DNA of 60,896 nt, taken from positions 1 through 60,896 of the forward strand of contig NZ_BOMI01000195.1 of NCBI RefSeq assembly GCF_016862115.1. The letters are read 5' to 3'. The translations under genes and the position numbers were made by a program. The notes under the pieces were generated by a model, which saw only the letters and a program-made list of their open reading frames with translations, made no database searches and was not told the origin of the DNA. Source of the stretch: Paractinoplanes deccanensis. Lineage in GTDB: Bacteria; Actinomycetota; Actinomycetes; Mycobacteriales; Micromonosporaceae. Of this stretch, positions 31,070 to 39,262 are shown in pieces; the stretch's first letter is position 1, and every line of letters begins with the position of its first letter.

Positions 31070-31837
31070 TCAGTCGGGACGGATCAGGACGGCGAAGCCG
31101 TGGCCGGGGGTGGCTACGGCGCGTTCGGCTTCGGCGGGGGGCAGGGCCAGCAGCAGGCCGCCTGTCGTGGGGTCTGAGGCACCGGTGACAGTGAGGACCA
31201 GCGCCGCGGCGGCCACGGAGGTGGTGGCGCCCTTGGTGTCGTCGAGGCGTAGCAGGTCCACGCGGTTGCCCGGCCTTACCAGAGAGAGCGCGGTGGGGTC
31301 GGCCAAGCGGATGGCGACGCCGACCGTGCCCGGCGGGACGGCCGGGTTGCCCGATGATCCGCCCAGGGGGCCGGCAGCGTCGGCTGGGACGCCGCCCGTG
31401 CCGCCCACCGGGCCGGCAGCGGCTGGGACGCCGCCCGTGCCGCCCAGCGGGCCGGCAGCGTCGGCTGGGACGCCGCCTGTGCCGTCCAGCGGGCCGGCCG
31501 CGTCGGCTGAGGCGCCGCCCACCGGGCCGGAGCCGTCACCTCCCGACCTGGCCGGCTCGGTGGCTGCGTGGGGATGCGCCGCGTCGGTGGGCGACCGGCC
31601 GCCGGACGGGGTGGGGGACGCCGTGGCCGTGGGTGGGTCGCACGTCGGCGGAGGTGACCACGACACCAGGGCGGCGAGGGCCAGCAGGGCCGCGACCGCC
31701 GCGAGGCGTAGCAGCGTGCCGCGGGCCGGCCGGCGCCTGCGCACGGGATCCAGGCGCCCTTCGCCGCTTGCGCGGCTTGCGTTCCCGTGCGGCTGGGGGA
31801 GGGCCCGCCCGAGCCGGGACATGCTCGGTCTGGCCAT
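31070..31837 (-). CDS. CpaB/RcpC-like (SAF-type) membrane protein with repeat linker
   Basis: Protein of 255 aa. An Arg-rich cytoplasmic start is followed by one membrane helix (TLLRLAAVAALLALAALVSW, about 41-60), a long Pro/Ala/Gly linker of about 90 residues built from DAAGPLGGTGGVPA-type units, and a C-terminal domain (about 165-255) with PPGTVGVAIRLADPTALSLV and RPGNRVDLL, which matches the RcpC/CpaB region of Flp/Tad pilus assembly. No other tad gene is in the window. The linker is encoded by 39-42 bp direct repeats at about 31361-31520. Confidence 0.78.
   Translation of the reverse strand: MARPSMSRLGRALPQPHGNASRASGEGRLDPVRRRRPARGTLLRLAAVAALLALAALVSWSPPPTCDPPTATASPTPSGGRSPTDAAHPHAATEPARSGGDGSGPVGGASADAAGPLDGTGGVPADAAGPLGGTGGVPAAAGPVGGTGGVPADAAGPLGGSSGNPAVPPGTVGVAIRLADPTALSLVRPGNRVDLLRLDDTKGATTSVAAAALVLTVTGASDPTTGGLLLALPPAEAERAVATPGHGFAVLIRPD
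31361..31520. repeat. In-frame 39-42 bp repeats encoding the linker of the CpaB-like protein
   Basis: Three to four direct copies of a unit containing CGGGCCGGCAGCGTCGGCTG and GGACGCCGCC; one copy is 3 bp shorter. Copy number is likely to vary between strains. Confidence 0.75.
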
Positions 31838-31940
31838 CGTCCGGTCCCCTCTCGCTCGCTCTGGCGTCGTGGTCCGGCGCCGGGGCAGACGTTAGGCGGG
31901 AAGGAAGATCGCTCGCTCCGAGCCTGTGGACAGCGCGCAG

Positions 31941-31949
31941 TGTGGATAA
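31941..31949 (-). promoter_or_regulatory. Consensus DnaA box (TTATCCACA, minus strand)
   Basis: TGTGGATAA on the plus strand is the exact complement of the consensus DnaA box. CTGTGGACA about 17 bp away is a weaker match. It lies upstream of the CpaB-like gene, isolated from any origin. Confidence 0.45.
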
Positions 31950-32005
31950 CCGTCGCCGCCACAGGTGATTTTGGTAAGCGAGCGGCCGGGATCCGGGCAC
32001 GCGAA

Positions 32006-32034
32006 GATCGCGCCAGGGGAGCCCTGGCGCGATC
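32006..32034 (-). terminator. Terminator of the Ruc-like gene
   Basis: Perfect 13-bp stem (32006-32018 with 32022-32034) and 3-nt loop GAG, 12 bp after the gene's stop on the minus strand. No U run. Confidence 0.65.
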
Positions 32035-32046
32035 GGAGGTGGATCG

Positions 32047-32409
32047 TCAGGAGGCGGCCGGGGTCTTCGAGGACGACGAGGACGAGCTGCTGGACGAGGA
32101 GCCGCTGGACGACGAGCTGTTCGAGGAGGACGAGGTCGTCGACGCGGGCGTGGACGAGCTGGAGCTCGACGTGTCGGACTTCTTGGTGGCGTCGCCGTTG
32201 GAGGTCGCGGACTTCTCGGCGCTCACGTTGCCGGAGCGGGAGTCGTTCCGGTAGAAGCCCGAGCCCTTGAAGACGATGCCGACCGAGTTGAAGACCTTGC
32301 GGAGCTTGCCGTGGCACTCCGGGCACTCGGTCAGCGCCGGGTCGGAGAACGACTGCACGGCCTCGAGCTGGTGACCGCATTCGGTGCAGGCGTACTGGTA
32401 GGTGGGCAC
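32047..32409 (-). CDS. FmdB-type zinc-ribbon protein with Ser-rich tail (Ruc/Rv0991c-like)
   Basis: Protein of 120 aa. The N-terminus MPTYQYACTECGHQLEAVQS and TECPECHGKLRKVFNSVGIV form a four-cysteine zinc ribbon; the conserved VFKGSGFYRNDSR follows, then an extremely Ser-rich disordered tail. In M. tuberculosis the homologue Rv0991c (Ruc) is described as a redox-regulated chaperone in which oxidation of these cysteines triggers activity; the disordered C-terminus is also a feature there. GTG at 32409 has GGAGGAG upstream. It lies just downstream of the FTHF cyclo-ligase gene, as in mycobacteria (Rv0992c-Rv0991c). Confidence 0.88.
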   Translation of the reverse strand: MPTYQYACTECGHQLEAVQSFSDPALTECPECHGKLRKVFNSVGIVFKGSGFYRNDSRSGNVSAEKSATSNGDATKKSDTSSSSSSTPASTTSSSSNSSSSSGSSSSSSSSSSSKTPAAS

Positions 32410-32508
32410 GGCTCCTCCGGATCTTTCGGCTGCTGGCACTCGCCAACTCCGAGTGCCAATGTTGCGCCATCGGAGGTCATTTCGTCCACTCGATCGGCAG
32501 GTTGAGGG

Positions 32509-33111
32509 TCACACGGCCACGCGGAACAAACCGCCGTTCGGGGTGATGGCGGCGTGGACGGGGCGGTCGTGCGGCTCGGCGGGCACCTCGTCCAGCAGCT
32601 CGCCGTCGTGCAGCAGCGCCACCACCAGGGGGCCTGACGAGGGGATTCGGGCCAGCGCCCGGTCGTACGAGCCGCCGCCGCGGCCCATGCGGACCCCGCG
32701 CCGGTCGACGGCCAGCGCCGGCACGAGCACCAGGCCGGCCGAGGAGATGGCCGACACGCCCAGCCGCGCCCCGGGTGGCTCCAGCAGCCCGCGAGGTCCG
32801 GCGGTCAGGACGCCCTCGTACGCGGCCCAGTCCAGGTCGCCGTCGGGCAGGAGCACCGGCAGCAGCACCCGGGCCGAGGCGGCCAGTGCGGGGATCAGGC
32901 CGGGGCCGCCGGGTTCCGCGCCGACCGGGACGTAGGCGGCGACGACGGCCGCGTGCTCACCCCGTACCAGAGCCAGAACTTGATCTTGAAGGTGAGAAGC
33001 CGCGGAGCCGAGCGTCACCGGGGACAAGTGACGTCGGTTAGTAAGCAGACGACTCCGCAGAGCGATCTTGTCCGCGCGAGATCTTTCCGCTTCATCGGTT
33101 GAATCGGGCAC
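32509..33111 (-). CDS. 5-formyltetrahydrofolate cyclo-ligase
   Basis: ATP-dependent enzyme of 200 aa that returns 5-formyl-THF to 5,10-methenyl-THF. Motifs: KIALRSRLLTNRRHLSP at the N-terminus, VAAYVPVGAEPGG, and the C-terminal LVLVPALAVDRRGVRMGRGGGSYDRAL (shown in part as the phosphate/folate loop RMGRGGGSYDR). GTG at 33111 is preceded by a GGGGG site. It is divergent from the diguanylate cyclase gene, with 81 bp between starts. Confidence 0.93.
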   Translation of the reverse strand: MPDSTDEAERSRADKIALRSRLLTNRRHLSPVTLGSAASHLQDQVLALVRGEHAAVVAAYVPVGAEPGGPGLIPALAASARVLLPVLLPDGDLDWAAYEGVLTAGPRGLLEPPGARLGVSAISSAGLVLVPALAVDRRGVRMGRGGGSYDRALARIPSSGPLVVALLHDGELLDEVPAEPHDRPVHAAITPNGGLFRVAV

Positions 33112-33192
33112 TCGACACCCCCTTTTGAAAAGCGGCAAACGGTGCACACTATGTCAGCATCGCTCCAAAGAGGGCCACACCCGGGAGGATGT

Positions 33193-35127
33193 GTGACGCT
33201 ACGTGGCCGGCTCACCACCGCCTTTCTGGTGGTCGTGCTCGGTCCGGTCCTGCTCGGGTCCATCTTCGTCGCCCTGACCGTCACCACGGTGAGCCGGGAT
33301 CGGACGGCCGAGCGGCTCGACCGCGCCGCGACCACGGTCCGCACCGGCATCTCCGCGGCGTGCCGGCAACTCCAGGCGGCGGCCGACGCGGTGGCGGTGG
33401 TGCCCGCGGGTGAACGACCCGCGGTGGCGGGCCAGCTGATCGCGCGCGGCCTGGCCACCGACATCGAGCTCGACGGGCGCGAGCCGCACGACGACTGGCA
33501 GAGCTGTGCGACCCCCGCCGACGGCCCGGCGGCCACCATCGCCGTCGAGTCGATCAACGGGGACGCCACGATCCGGGCGGCTCAGAGCGTCGACGACGCG
33601 TTCCTCGACCACCTCAGCGCGGCCAGCGGCGCCCGCGTGACCCTCACCGGTGCGGACGAGAGCGGCCACCTGCTCAGGATCACGCCCGAGTCCGGCCAGC
33701 CGCTTCCGCTCACGCTCACCGTCCCCGCGACCAGGCCCAGCTTTCTGTACGCCGTACTGCCGGCCGTCGTGCTGGCGGCCGGCCTGGCAGCCGTGCTCGT
33801 CGCGCGCTGGCTGGCCCGCACCACCACCCGGCCGCTCGGCGAGCTGGCCTGGGCCGCCGACCGGGTGGCCGACGGTGACCTGGACACCCGGGTGCCGATC
33901 CTGCGCCCGGACGAGCTGGGCCGGCTGGGCGCGAGCTTCAACCGCATGACGCGCGAGCTCCAGGCGTACGTCCAAGCCCTCACCGCCAGCCGCGACCAGC
34001 TCCGCGGCCATCTCGCGATCCTCGGCGAGACCCTGTCGAGCACCCACGACCTCCAGCGGATCCTCCAGGTCATCCTGCGGACCGCGCTCGCCGCCACCGG
34101 CGCCCGCGCCGGGCTCGTGCTGCTCCTCGACCCGGCGGGCGGACAGCTCGTCGCGCAGTGCGGCGTCGGCCTCGCCGGGCACTGGGACGTGCCCGACGCC
34201 GACCTGCCCAAACAGCGGCTGCCCGTCGGCGAGGGCGTGCTCGGCGGAGTCGCCGCCAGCGGGGAGCCGCGCCGCGGCCAGGGCGAGCCGGCCACCGACG
34301 AGCCGCCCTGTCTGACCTATGTGGCGGTGCCCATCTGCGCTCCCGTCGAGGCCGGTGACGAACCCGAGACCCTGGGCGTGCTCGCCCTCTACGACCGGGT
34401 CGGCGGGGACGCCTTCGACGACGCCGACTTGCGGACGTTGCGTACGTTCGCGGGCCAGGCCGGCGTGGCGGTGCACAACGTGCGGCTGCACGAGGAGGCG
34501 CAGCGGCTCTCGCTGACCGACCCGCTCACCGGGTTGTGGAATTACCGTTACCTCCGCGAATCGTTGCGCCGAGAGGTGGAGAGGGCGAGCCGGTTCGGGC
34601 GGATGCTCACGGTGCTCGTGCTCGACCTCGATCACTTCAAGGACGTGAACGACACGTACGGGCACGCGGCGGGCGACGCGGTGCTGGGCGAGTTCGCCCG
34701 ACGCATCCGGGTCGGGCTGCGCGAGGTCGACGTGGCGTTCCGGCAGGGCGGGGAGGAGTTCGTGGTGCTGCTGCCGGAGACCGACGCGTACGGCGGGGTG
34801 ATCGTCGCCGAACGGCTGGGCGCCGCGGTGCGCGACCGGCCCGTGCCGATCGACCCGCTACGGCCCGACGGCACCCGCATCCCGATCAGCGTGTCGATCG
34901 GCGTCGCGGTCTTCCCCGAGCACGGCGACAACGCGCAGCGGGTGCTGGCCGCCGCGGACACGGCCCTCTACGCGGCCAAGAGCGCCGGCCGCGACACCTA
35001 CCGGCTGGCGGATTCCGCCGATGTGACAAATTCGCGAGTTTCCCCGAGTGTTCATGAAGGAAACTTTGATCCCAAGACGGCCGTCCCGACCGGGCCACGA
35101 CCGCCCGGGCACAGACGCGGCCGATAG
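33193..35127 (+). CDS. Diguanylate cyclase with sensor, HAMP and GAF domains
   Basis: Membrane c-di-GMP synthase of 644 aa. First membrane helix about 10-32, extracytoplasmic sensor about 33-180, second helix about 181-205 (FLYAVLPAVVLAAGLAAVLV), HAMP to about 258, GAF about 285-440, GGDEF domain from about 445. The active site is GGEEF at 519-523, and the inhibitory I-site RxxD (Arg510-Glu-Val-Asp513) is exactly 5 residues before it, so it should be catalytically active and product-inhibited. GTG at 33193 has GGGAGG upstream. Position between the folate gene and galU is unusual. Confidence 0.95.
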   Translation: MTLRGRLTTAFLVVVLGPVLLGSIFVALTVTTVSRDRTAERLDRAATTVRTGISAACRQLQAAADAVAVVPAGERPAVAGQLIARGLATDIELDGREPHDDWQSCATPADGPAATIAVESINGDATIRAAQSVDDAFLDHLSAASGARVTLTGADESGHLLRITPESGQPLPLTLTVPATRPSFLYAVLPAVVLAAGLAAVLVARWLARTTTRPLGELAWAADRVADGDLDTRVPILRPDELGRLGASFNRMTRELQAYVQALTASRDQLRGHLAILGETLSSTHDLQRILQVILRTALAATGARAGLVLLLDPAGGQLVAQCGVGLAGHWDVPDADLPKQRLPVGEGVLGGVAASGEPRRGQGEPATDEPPCLTYVAVPICAPVEAGDEPETLGVLALYDRVGGDAFDDADLRTLRTFAGQAGVAVHNVRLHEEAQRLSLTDPLTGLWNYRYLRESLRREVERASRFGRMLTVLVLDLDHFKDVNDTYGHAAGDAVLGEFARRIRVGLREVDVAFRQGGEEFVVLLPETDAYGGVIVAERLGAAVRDRPVPIDPLRPDGTRIPISVSIGVAVFPEHGDNAQRVLAAADTALYAAKSAGRDTYRLADSADVTNSRVSPSVHEGNFDPKTAVPTGPRPPGHRRGR

Positions 35128-35176
35128 TCTCGCTGCATACCACGAGCTCGATCGACTTGAAGGTGCGGTGACCTCG

Positions 35177-36091
35177 ATGACCACGAACGCGCAAGCGTCC
35201 GGCCGCCGGGCAGTGAAGGCCGTGATCCCCGCGGCCGGTCTGGCGACGCGGTTCCTGCCGGCCACCAAGGCCGTACCCAAGGAACTGTTGCCCGTGGTCG
35301 ACCGGCCCGTGCTGCAATACATCGTCGAGGAGGCCGCCGCCGCGGGCATCACGGACGTCCTGCTCGTCACCGGCCGCGGCAAGACCTCGATGGTCGACCA
35401 CTTCGACCGCCGCCCCGACGTGGAGGCCCGGCTCGAGGAGAAGGGCGACCAGGAAAGGCTCGCCGCCGTACGCCGCACGAGTGAGCTCGCGGACATCTAC
35501 ACCGTCCGCCAGGGCGAGCCGCTCGGCCTCGGCCACGCGGTCGGCACCGCCGCCTCGCACGTCGGCGACAACCCGTTCGCGGTGCTGCTCGGCGACGAGT
35601 TCGTCGAGGAGGACAAGCCGCTGCTCCCCGACATGCTCGACCTCCAGGCCCGCACCGGCGGCATCGTGCTGGCGCTCGGCGAGGTCAAGCCGTCGGAGAC
35701 CTCCCGGTACGGCATCGCCTCGGTCGAACCGTCCGGCGACGGAGACGACATCGTCCGGATCACCGGCCTGGTCGAGAAGCCGTCGCCCGACGAGGCGCCG
35801 AGCAACCTGGCCGTCCTGGGCCGCTACGTCCTGCCCGGCACCATCTTCGAGGCGATCGCCGACACCAAGCCGGGCCGCGGCGGCGAGATCCAGCTGACCG
35901 ACGCGATGGCGCAGCTGCTCGCCGACGGCACCCCGGTGCACGGCATCATCTACCGCGGCCACCGCTACGACACCGGCATGCCGCTCGGCTACCTCCAGAC
36001 CGTGGTCATGCTGGCGGCCAAGCGCGACGACCTGGGCGAGGAGTTCCGGAGCTGGCTGGCCGAGTTCGTCGCCGGCGGTGCGAAGGGATGA
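35177..36091 (+). CDS. galU: UTP-glucose-1-phosphate uridylyltransferase
   Basis: Makes UDP-glucose from UTP and glucose-1-phosphate, a precursor for cell-wall and surface sugars. The 304-aa protein has the nucleotide loop AVIPAAGLATRFLPATKAVPK near residue 13 (given in part), EMLPVVD-type KELLPVVDRPVLQYIVEEA, GLGHAV, and VLLGDEFVEE with the metal-binding Asp. ATG at 35177 is chosen; GTG at 35168 with AAGG upstream is the alternative. The glp gene overlaps its stop by 4 bp (ATGA), starting the galU-glp-GNAT-sepX block. Confidence 0.95.
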   Translation: MTTNAQASGRRAVKAVIPAAGLATRFLPATKAVPKELLPVVDRPVLQYIVEEAAAAGITDVLLVTGRGKTSMVDHFDRRPDVEARLEEKGDQERLAAVRRTSELADIYTVRQGEPLGLGHAVGTAASHVGDNPFAVLLGDEFVEEDKPLLPDMLDLQARTGGIVLALGEVKPSETSRYGIASVEPSGDGDDIVRITGLVEKPSPDEAPSNLAVLGRYVLPGTIFEAIADTKPGRGGEIQLTDAMAQLLADGTPVHGIIYRGHRYDTGMPLGYLQTVVMLAAKRDDLGEEFRSWLAEFVAGGAKG

Positions 36092-37398
36092 CGGCCACGG
36101 CCGATGCCGAGGCGGCCGCCAACGAGCTGAAGCCTCTCGCCGAATACCTGGGCAGCGTGCTGCGCAGGCTACGGCCGCTGCCTCCGCTCGACCTCGACCT
36201 CACCCAGGCGCACGGCAACACCCTGGCCACCGACGTGCTGGCGCCGCATCCCTACCCGGCGTTCGACCAGGCGGCGATCGACGGGTACGCGGCGCGCTGG
36301 GAGGACCTCGCGGGTGCGGGCCGGGCCGGCTCGCACCCGTCCTTCGGGCGCGTCGAGGGTGGCCCGCGCGCGGTCCGGCTCAACGTGGTCGGCGACCTGG
36401 GCGCGTCCAGCTGGCGGCCGGTCCGGCTCTCCCCGGGCACGTGCTTCTCGGTCGCCGCCGGGGCGCCGCTGCCGATCGGCGCGGACGTGGTGGTGCCCGT
36501 GCACTGGACCGACCAGGGCATGGCCGCCGTCGAGATCCTGCACGCGCCCAAGCGGGGCTCCGGCGTGCGCCGGGCCGGCGACGAGATCGCGGTCGGGCAG
36601 GTGCTGGCCGCCAAGGGCTCGTACGTCACCCCGGCCATGGTCGCGACCTTCGCCGCCTCCGGCATCGGGCACGTCGTGGTGCGCCCCAGCCCGCGCGTGG
36701 TGGTCGTGGCGACCGGCGACGAGCTCGTCGACGTGGGCCGGCCGAGCCAGCCCGGACAGGTCGTCGACGCGAACTCGCACGCCCTCACCGCCGCCGCGGT
36801 CGAGGCGGGCGCTCTGGCGTACCGGATAGGGATCTGCGACGACGACCCCGAGGGCCTGCGCGGCCTGCTGGAGGACCAGACCCTGCGGGCCGATCTGATC
36901 ATCACAACCGGCGGTACGGGCACCGGCCCGGGTGACATGCTGAGGCGCGTGCTGTCGCGCCGCGATCCCGGCCGCGGCGTCGTCGAGTTCACGGACGTGG
37001 CGCTCTGCCCCGGCAGCACCCTCGGCTTCGGCACGGTCGGCGGTGAGGAGGTGCCGGTGATCTGCCTGCCCGGCGAGCCCGGCGCCGCCCTGATCGGCTT
37101 CGAGGTGCTCGCCCACCCGGTCATCCAGCTGCTCGCCGGCGCCGAACCGGTGTTCCGCCCGAGCGTCAAGGCCCACCTGCTCGAGACCGTCTCCTCGCCC
37201 GGCGGGCTGCGCGAGTTCCGCCCCGCGTTCGTCACCGAGCGGCGTGGCGGGGGACATACGGTGCAACCGCTGGCCGGCGGGCCGTACACTCTCTCCGGCC
37301 TGGCCGAGGCCAACGGGCTGCTGGTCCTCGGCGAGCGGGTCACCACGGCGGCCGCCGGCTCGACCGTGGACGTGCTGCTCCTCGACCGGAGGCGATGA
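36088..37398 (+). CDS. glp: MoeA-like protein, probably the divisome factor Glp
   Basis: Gephyrin/MoeA-fold protein of 436 aa. MoeA landmarks are present but altered: FDQAAIDGYA instead of FDNSAMDGYA, TGGTGTGPGD instead of TGGVSVGxxD, and LPGEPGAALIGFEVL instead of LPGNP. In corynebacteria and Streptomyces the MoeA-like gene next to a SepX/GlpR membrane protein has been linked to FtsZ binding rather than molybdopterin synthesis; the gene order galU-glp-GNAT-sepX here is the same. Start overlaps galU, and the stop overlaps the GNAT gene. A molybdotransferase role is not excluded. Confidence 0.85.
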   Translation: MTATADAEAAANELKPLAEYLGSVLRRLRPLPPLDLDLTQAHGNTLATDVLAPHPYPAFDQAAIDGYAARWEDLAGAGRAGSHPSFGRVEGGPRAVRLNVVGDLGASSWRPVRLSPGTCFSVAAGAPLPIGADVVVPVHWTDQGMAAVEILHAPKRGSGVRRAGDEIAVGQVLAAKGSYVTPAMVATFAASGIGHVVVRPSPRVVVVATGDELVDVGRPSQPGQVVDANSHALTAAAVEAGALAYRIGICDDDPEGLRGLLEDQTLRADLIITTGGTGTGPGDMLRRVLSRRDPGRGVVEFTDVALCPGSTLGFGTVGGEEVPVICLPGEPGAALIGFEVLAHPVIQLLAGAEPVFRPSVKAHLLETVSSPGGLREFRPAFVTERRGGGHTVQPLAGGPYTLSGLAEANGLLVLGERVTTAAAGSTVDVLLLDRRR

Positions 37399-38027
37399 TG
37401 CTGGGGTCCACGCCCGGATGGCCTGCCGTCCTGGCGGACGGGCCCGTCGTGCTGCGCCCCTACAAGCGCAGCGACGGCCGCACCTGGTCCGAGGTGCGGA
37501 TCGCCAACCAGAAGTGGCTGGCACCCTGGGAGTCCGCGCCGCCCGGGCCGTGGGCCGAGATGAACTCCGCGCGCGCCTTCGGCTACGTCTACCAGGACAT
37601 GAAGAGGGCGGCCCGGCGCGGCGAGAGCATGCCCTTCGCGGTGTGCCTGCAGGAGAACGGCACCGAACGGCTCGTCGGCCACCTCAACCTGGGCAACATC
37701 GTGCGGCGGGCGTTCAGTTCGGCGTACGCGGGCTACTGGGTCGACAGCCGCGTCGCGGGCCGCGGCGTCATCCCGACCGCGCTGGCCCTCGCCGTCGACC
37801 ACGCGTTCGGCGCCGGCGGCCTGCACCGCATCGAGGTCAACATCCGCCCCGAGAACAAGCCGTCCCGCCGCGTCGTCGAAAAGCTGGGCTTCCGCGAAGA
37901 GGCGTACCACCAGCGCTACATGCACATCGACGGCGGCTGGCGAGACCACCTCGGATACGCGCTGACCAGCGAGGAGGTCGCCGCCGAGGGCGGATTGATG
38001 GCCCGCTGGCGGCGAGTGCGCGCCTGA
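37395..38027 (+). CDS. GNAT acetyltransferase (RimJ-like)
   Basis: N-acetyltransferase of 210 aa. The acceptor/AcCoA core is visible in GPVVLRPYKRSD, YAGYWVDSRVAGRGVIPTAL (AcCoA pyrophosphate loop, given in part as RVAGRG), and INIRPENKPSRRVVEKLGF-type IEVNIRPENKPSRRVVEKLG at the C-terminus, all as in RimJ/RimL ribosomal-protein N-terminal acetyltransferases. It overlaps glp by 4 bp (ATGA) and sits in the conserved position of Rv0995. Actual substrate unknown. Confidence 0.93.
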   Translation: MMLGSTPGWPAVLADGPVVLRPYKRSDGRTWSEVRIANQKWLAPWESAPPGPWAEMNSARAFGYVYQDMKRAARRGESMPFAVCLQENGTERLVGHLNLGNIVRRAFSSAYAGYWVDSRVAGRGVIPTALALAVDHAFGAGGLHRIEVNIRPENKPSRRVVEKLGFREEAYHQRYMHIDGGWRDHLGYALTSEEVAAEGGLMARWRRVRA

Positions 38028-38159
38028 CGCGCTTGACACGCCCGGCGCGCCGTGACCATTTCCGCAGCTCGCGCCCGTAGCCTCGGGGAGATTGGGTCTT
38101 GCGGTCCGCGGCCGGGGAAGTGTAAAGCGGACCGCCCGTAGCTGACGGGAGGGGTGAGG

Positions 38160-38891
38160 GTGCCGACGTCGGTGCTCCTCGCCGTCCTCACCGCGGCGGG
38201 TCTGCTCGCCCTCGCACCAGCGCTCGTGCGCCGGTACGACGCCACCGAGCGCCTCGCCGCGGAGCGGGCGTCGTCGACGGCGAGGGTGCTCCAGCGCCAG
38301 CGCCGTCGCCGCACCGTGCCCGGACGCCGACCGATCAACCCGGGCAGGCTGGTTTCGGTTACGGTCCCCGCCCCCGCCTCGCCTCCCTCGGAACGCCGCC
38401 TCCGCCTGGTCAAGCCCGGCCGCCGCCCGGCACGCCGCATCCCGGCACGCCGCCACACCCCCGCGGTCGTCCGCCGCCGCCGCGTCTTCGCGGCCCTGAT
38501 CCTGCTCAACCTGATCGAGCTGATCGGCGTGCTGGCGGTCGGCCCCGGCTTCTGGATCGGCTTCGCGGCAACCTTCACCCTGCTCGTCATCGACCTGATC
38601 CACCTGCGCAACCGGGCCATCGCCGACCGCCGCCGGCGCCGCGAGGAAGCCCGCGAGGCGGCGTGGCTGGCAGCCCGGCAGGCAGAGGTGCGCCGCGAGC
38701 AGGCCCGCAGGCAGGCGGCCCGCCGAGAGGCCCAGCGTCGCCTGGCGGCCCAGAAGGAGGCGGTGCGCCGCGCGGCGATGGGCCTCAACCAGGACCTGCC
38801 GCCGGCGGCCTCGGCCTCGGTCTCCTACCGCCGAGCGGGCGGCCTGCGGGGGCGGGCGTATGAGGCGGGGGGCCGTCACCACACGGCTTGA
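38160..38891 (+). CDS. sepX: SepX/GlpR-like division membrane protein
   Basis: Membrane protein of 243 aa. An N-terminal helix (VLLAVLTAAGLLALAPALV) runs into the conserved RRYDATERLAAERASSTARVL segment, equivalent to the RRxD-E region of SepX/GlpR; two further helices lie at about 110-145 (FAALILLNLIELIGVLAVG, WIGFAATFTLLVIDLI), followed by a long Arg/Ala/Glu coiled coil. SepX stabilises septal and polar sites in Streptomyces, and GlpR binds Glp in corynebacteria. GTG at 38160 has GGGAGG 7 nt upstream; GTG at 38154 would be too close. It is 132 bp downstream of the GNAT gene. Confidence 0.82.
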   Translation: MPTSVLLAVLTAAGLLALAPALVRRYDATERLAAERASSTARVLQRQRRRRTVPGRRPINPGRLVSVTVPAPASPPSERRLRLVKPGRRPARRIPARRHTPAVVRRRRVFAALILLNLIELIGVLAVGPGFWIGFAATFTLLVIDLIHLRNRAIADRRRRREEAREAAWLAARQAEVRREQARRQAARREAQRRLAAQKEAVRRAAMGLNQDLPPAASASVSYRRAGGLRGRAYEAGGRHHTA

Positions 38892-38978
38892 GGGACGTTG
38901 TGGGGGTCGGTTCGCGGGGAGGGTGGGCTACCTGTTAGCCTTGCTGCGGTTCCACGGACAGCAAGTCCACGGGATCAA

Positions 38979-39052
38979 GGGGCTGTGGCGCAGACTGGTA
39001 GCGCACCTCGTTCGCATCGAGGGGGTCAGGGGTTCAAATCCCCTCAGCTCCA
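38979..39052 (+). tRNA. tRNA-Ala (anticodon CGC)
   Basis: A 74-nt cloverleaf: 7-bp acceptor (GGGGCTG with CAGCTCC), D stem GCGC/GCGC, anticodon stem CCTCG/CGAGG with loop TTCGCAT (anticodon CGC at 39013-39015), T stem AGGGG/CCCCT with TTCAAAT, discriminator A39052. The third acceptor pair is G-U, the identity element of alanine tRNAs. CCA is not encoded. Confidence 0.97.
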
Positions 39053-39062
39053 CGAGACTTTG

Positions 39063-39102
39063 GACGCCTCCTGTCCGCTGAGAAGCGCGGACCGGGGGCG
39101 TC
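39063..39102 (+). terminator. Hairpin downstream of tRNA-Ala
   Basis: GACGCC (39063-39068) pairs with GGCGTC (39097-39102) and inner GTCCGC (39073-39078) with GCGGAC (39087-39092). It starts 10 nt after the tRNA and is followed by TCGTCAT. Confidence 0.6.
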
Positions 39103-39262
39103 TCGTCATATCTGCTCCGGGGCCGAGCCCCGGAGACCCCGCGATCCATGGGTTGCGCTGGGGTCTGTCGGGTGCGGTGGGTCGTGGAGAGTGGTCGACG
39201 CGCGTCACGCTGACGACTCACATCGGTGTTTGAGTGTTGATGCCGTGGGATCTCTGGGGCGC

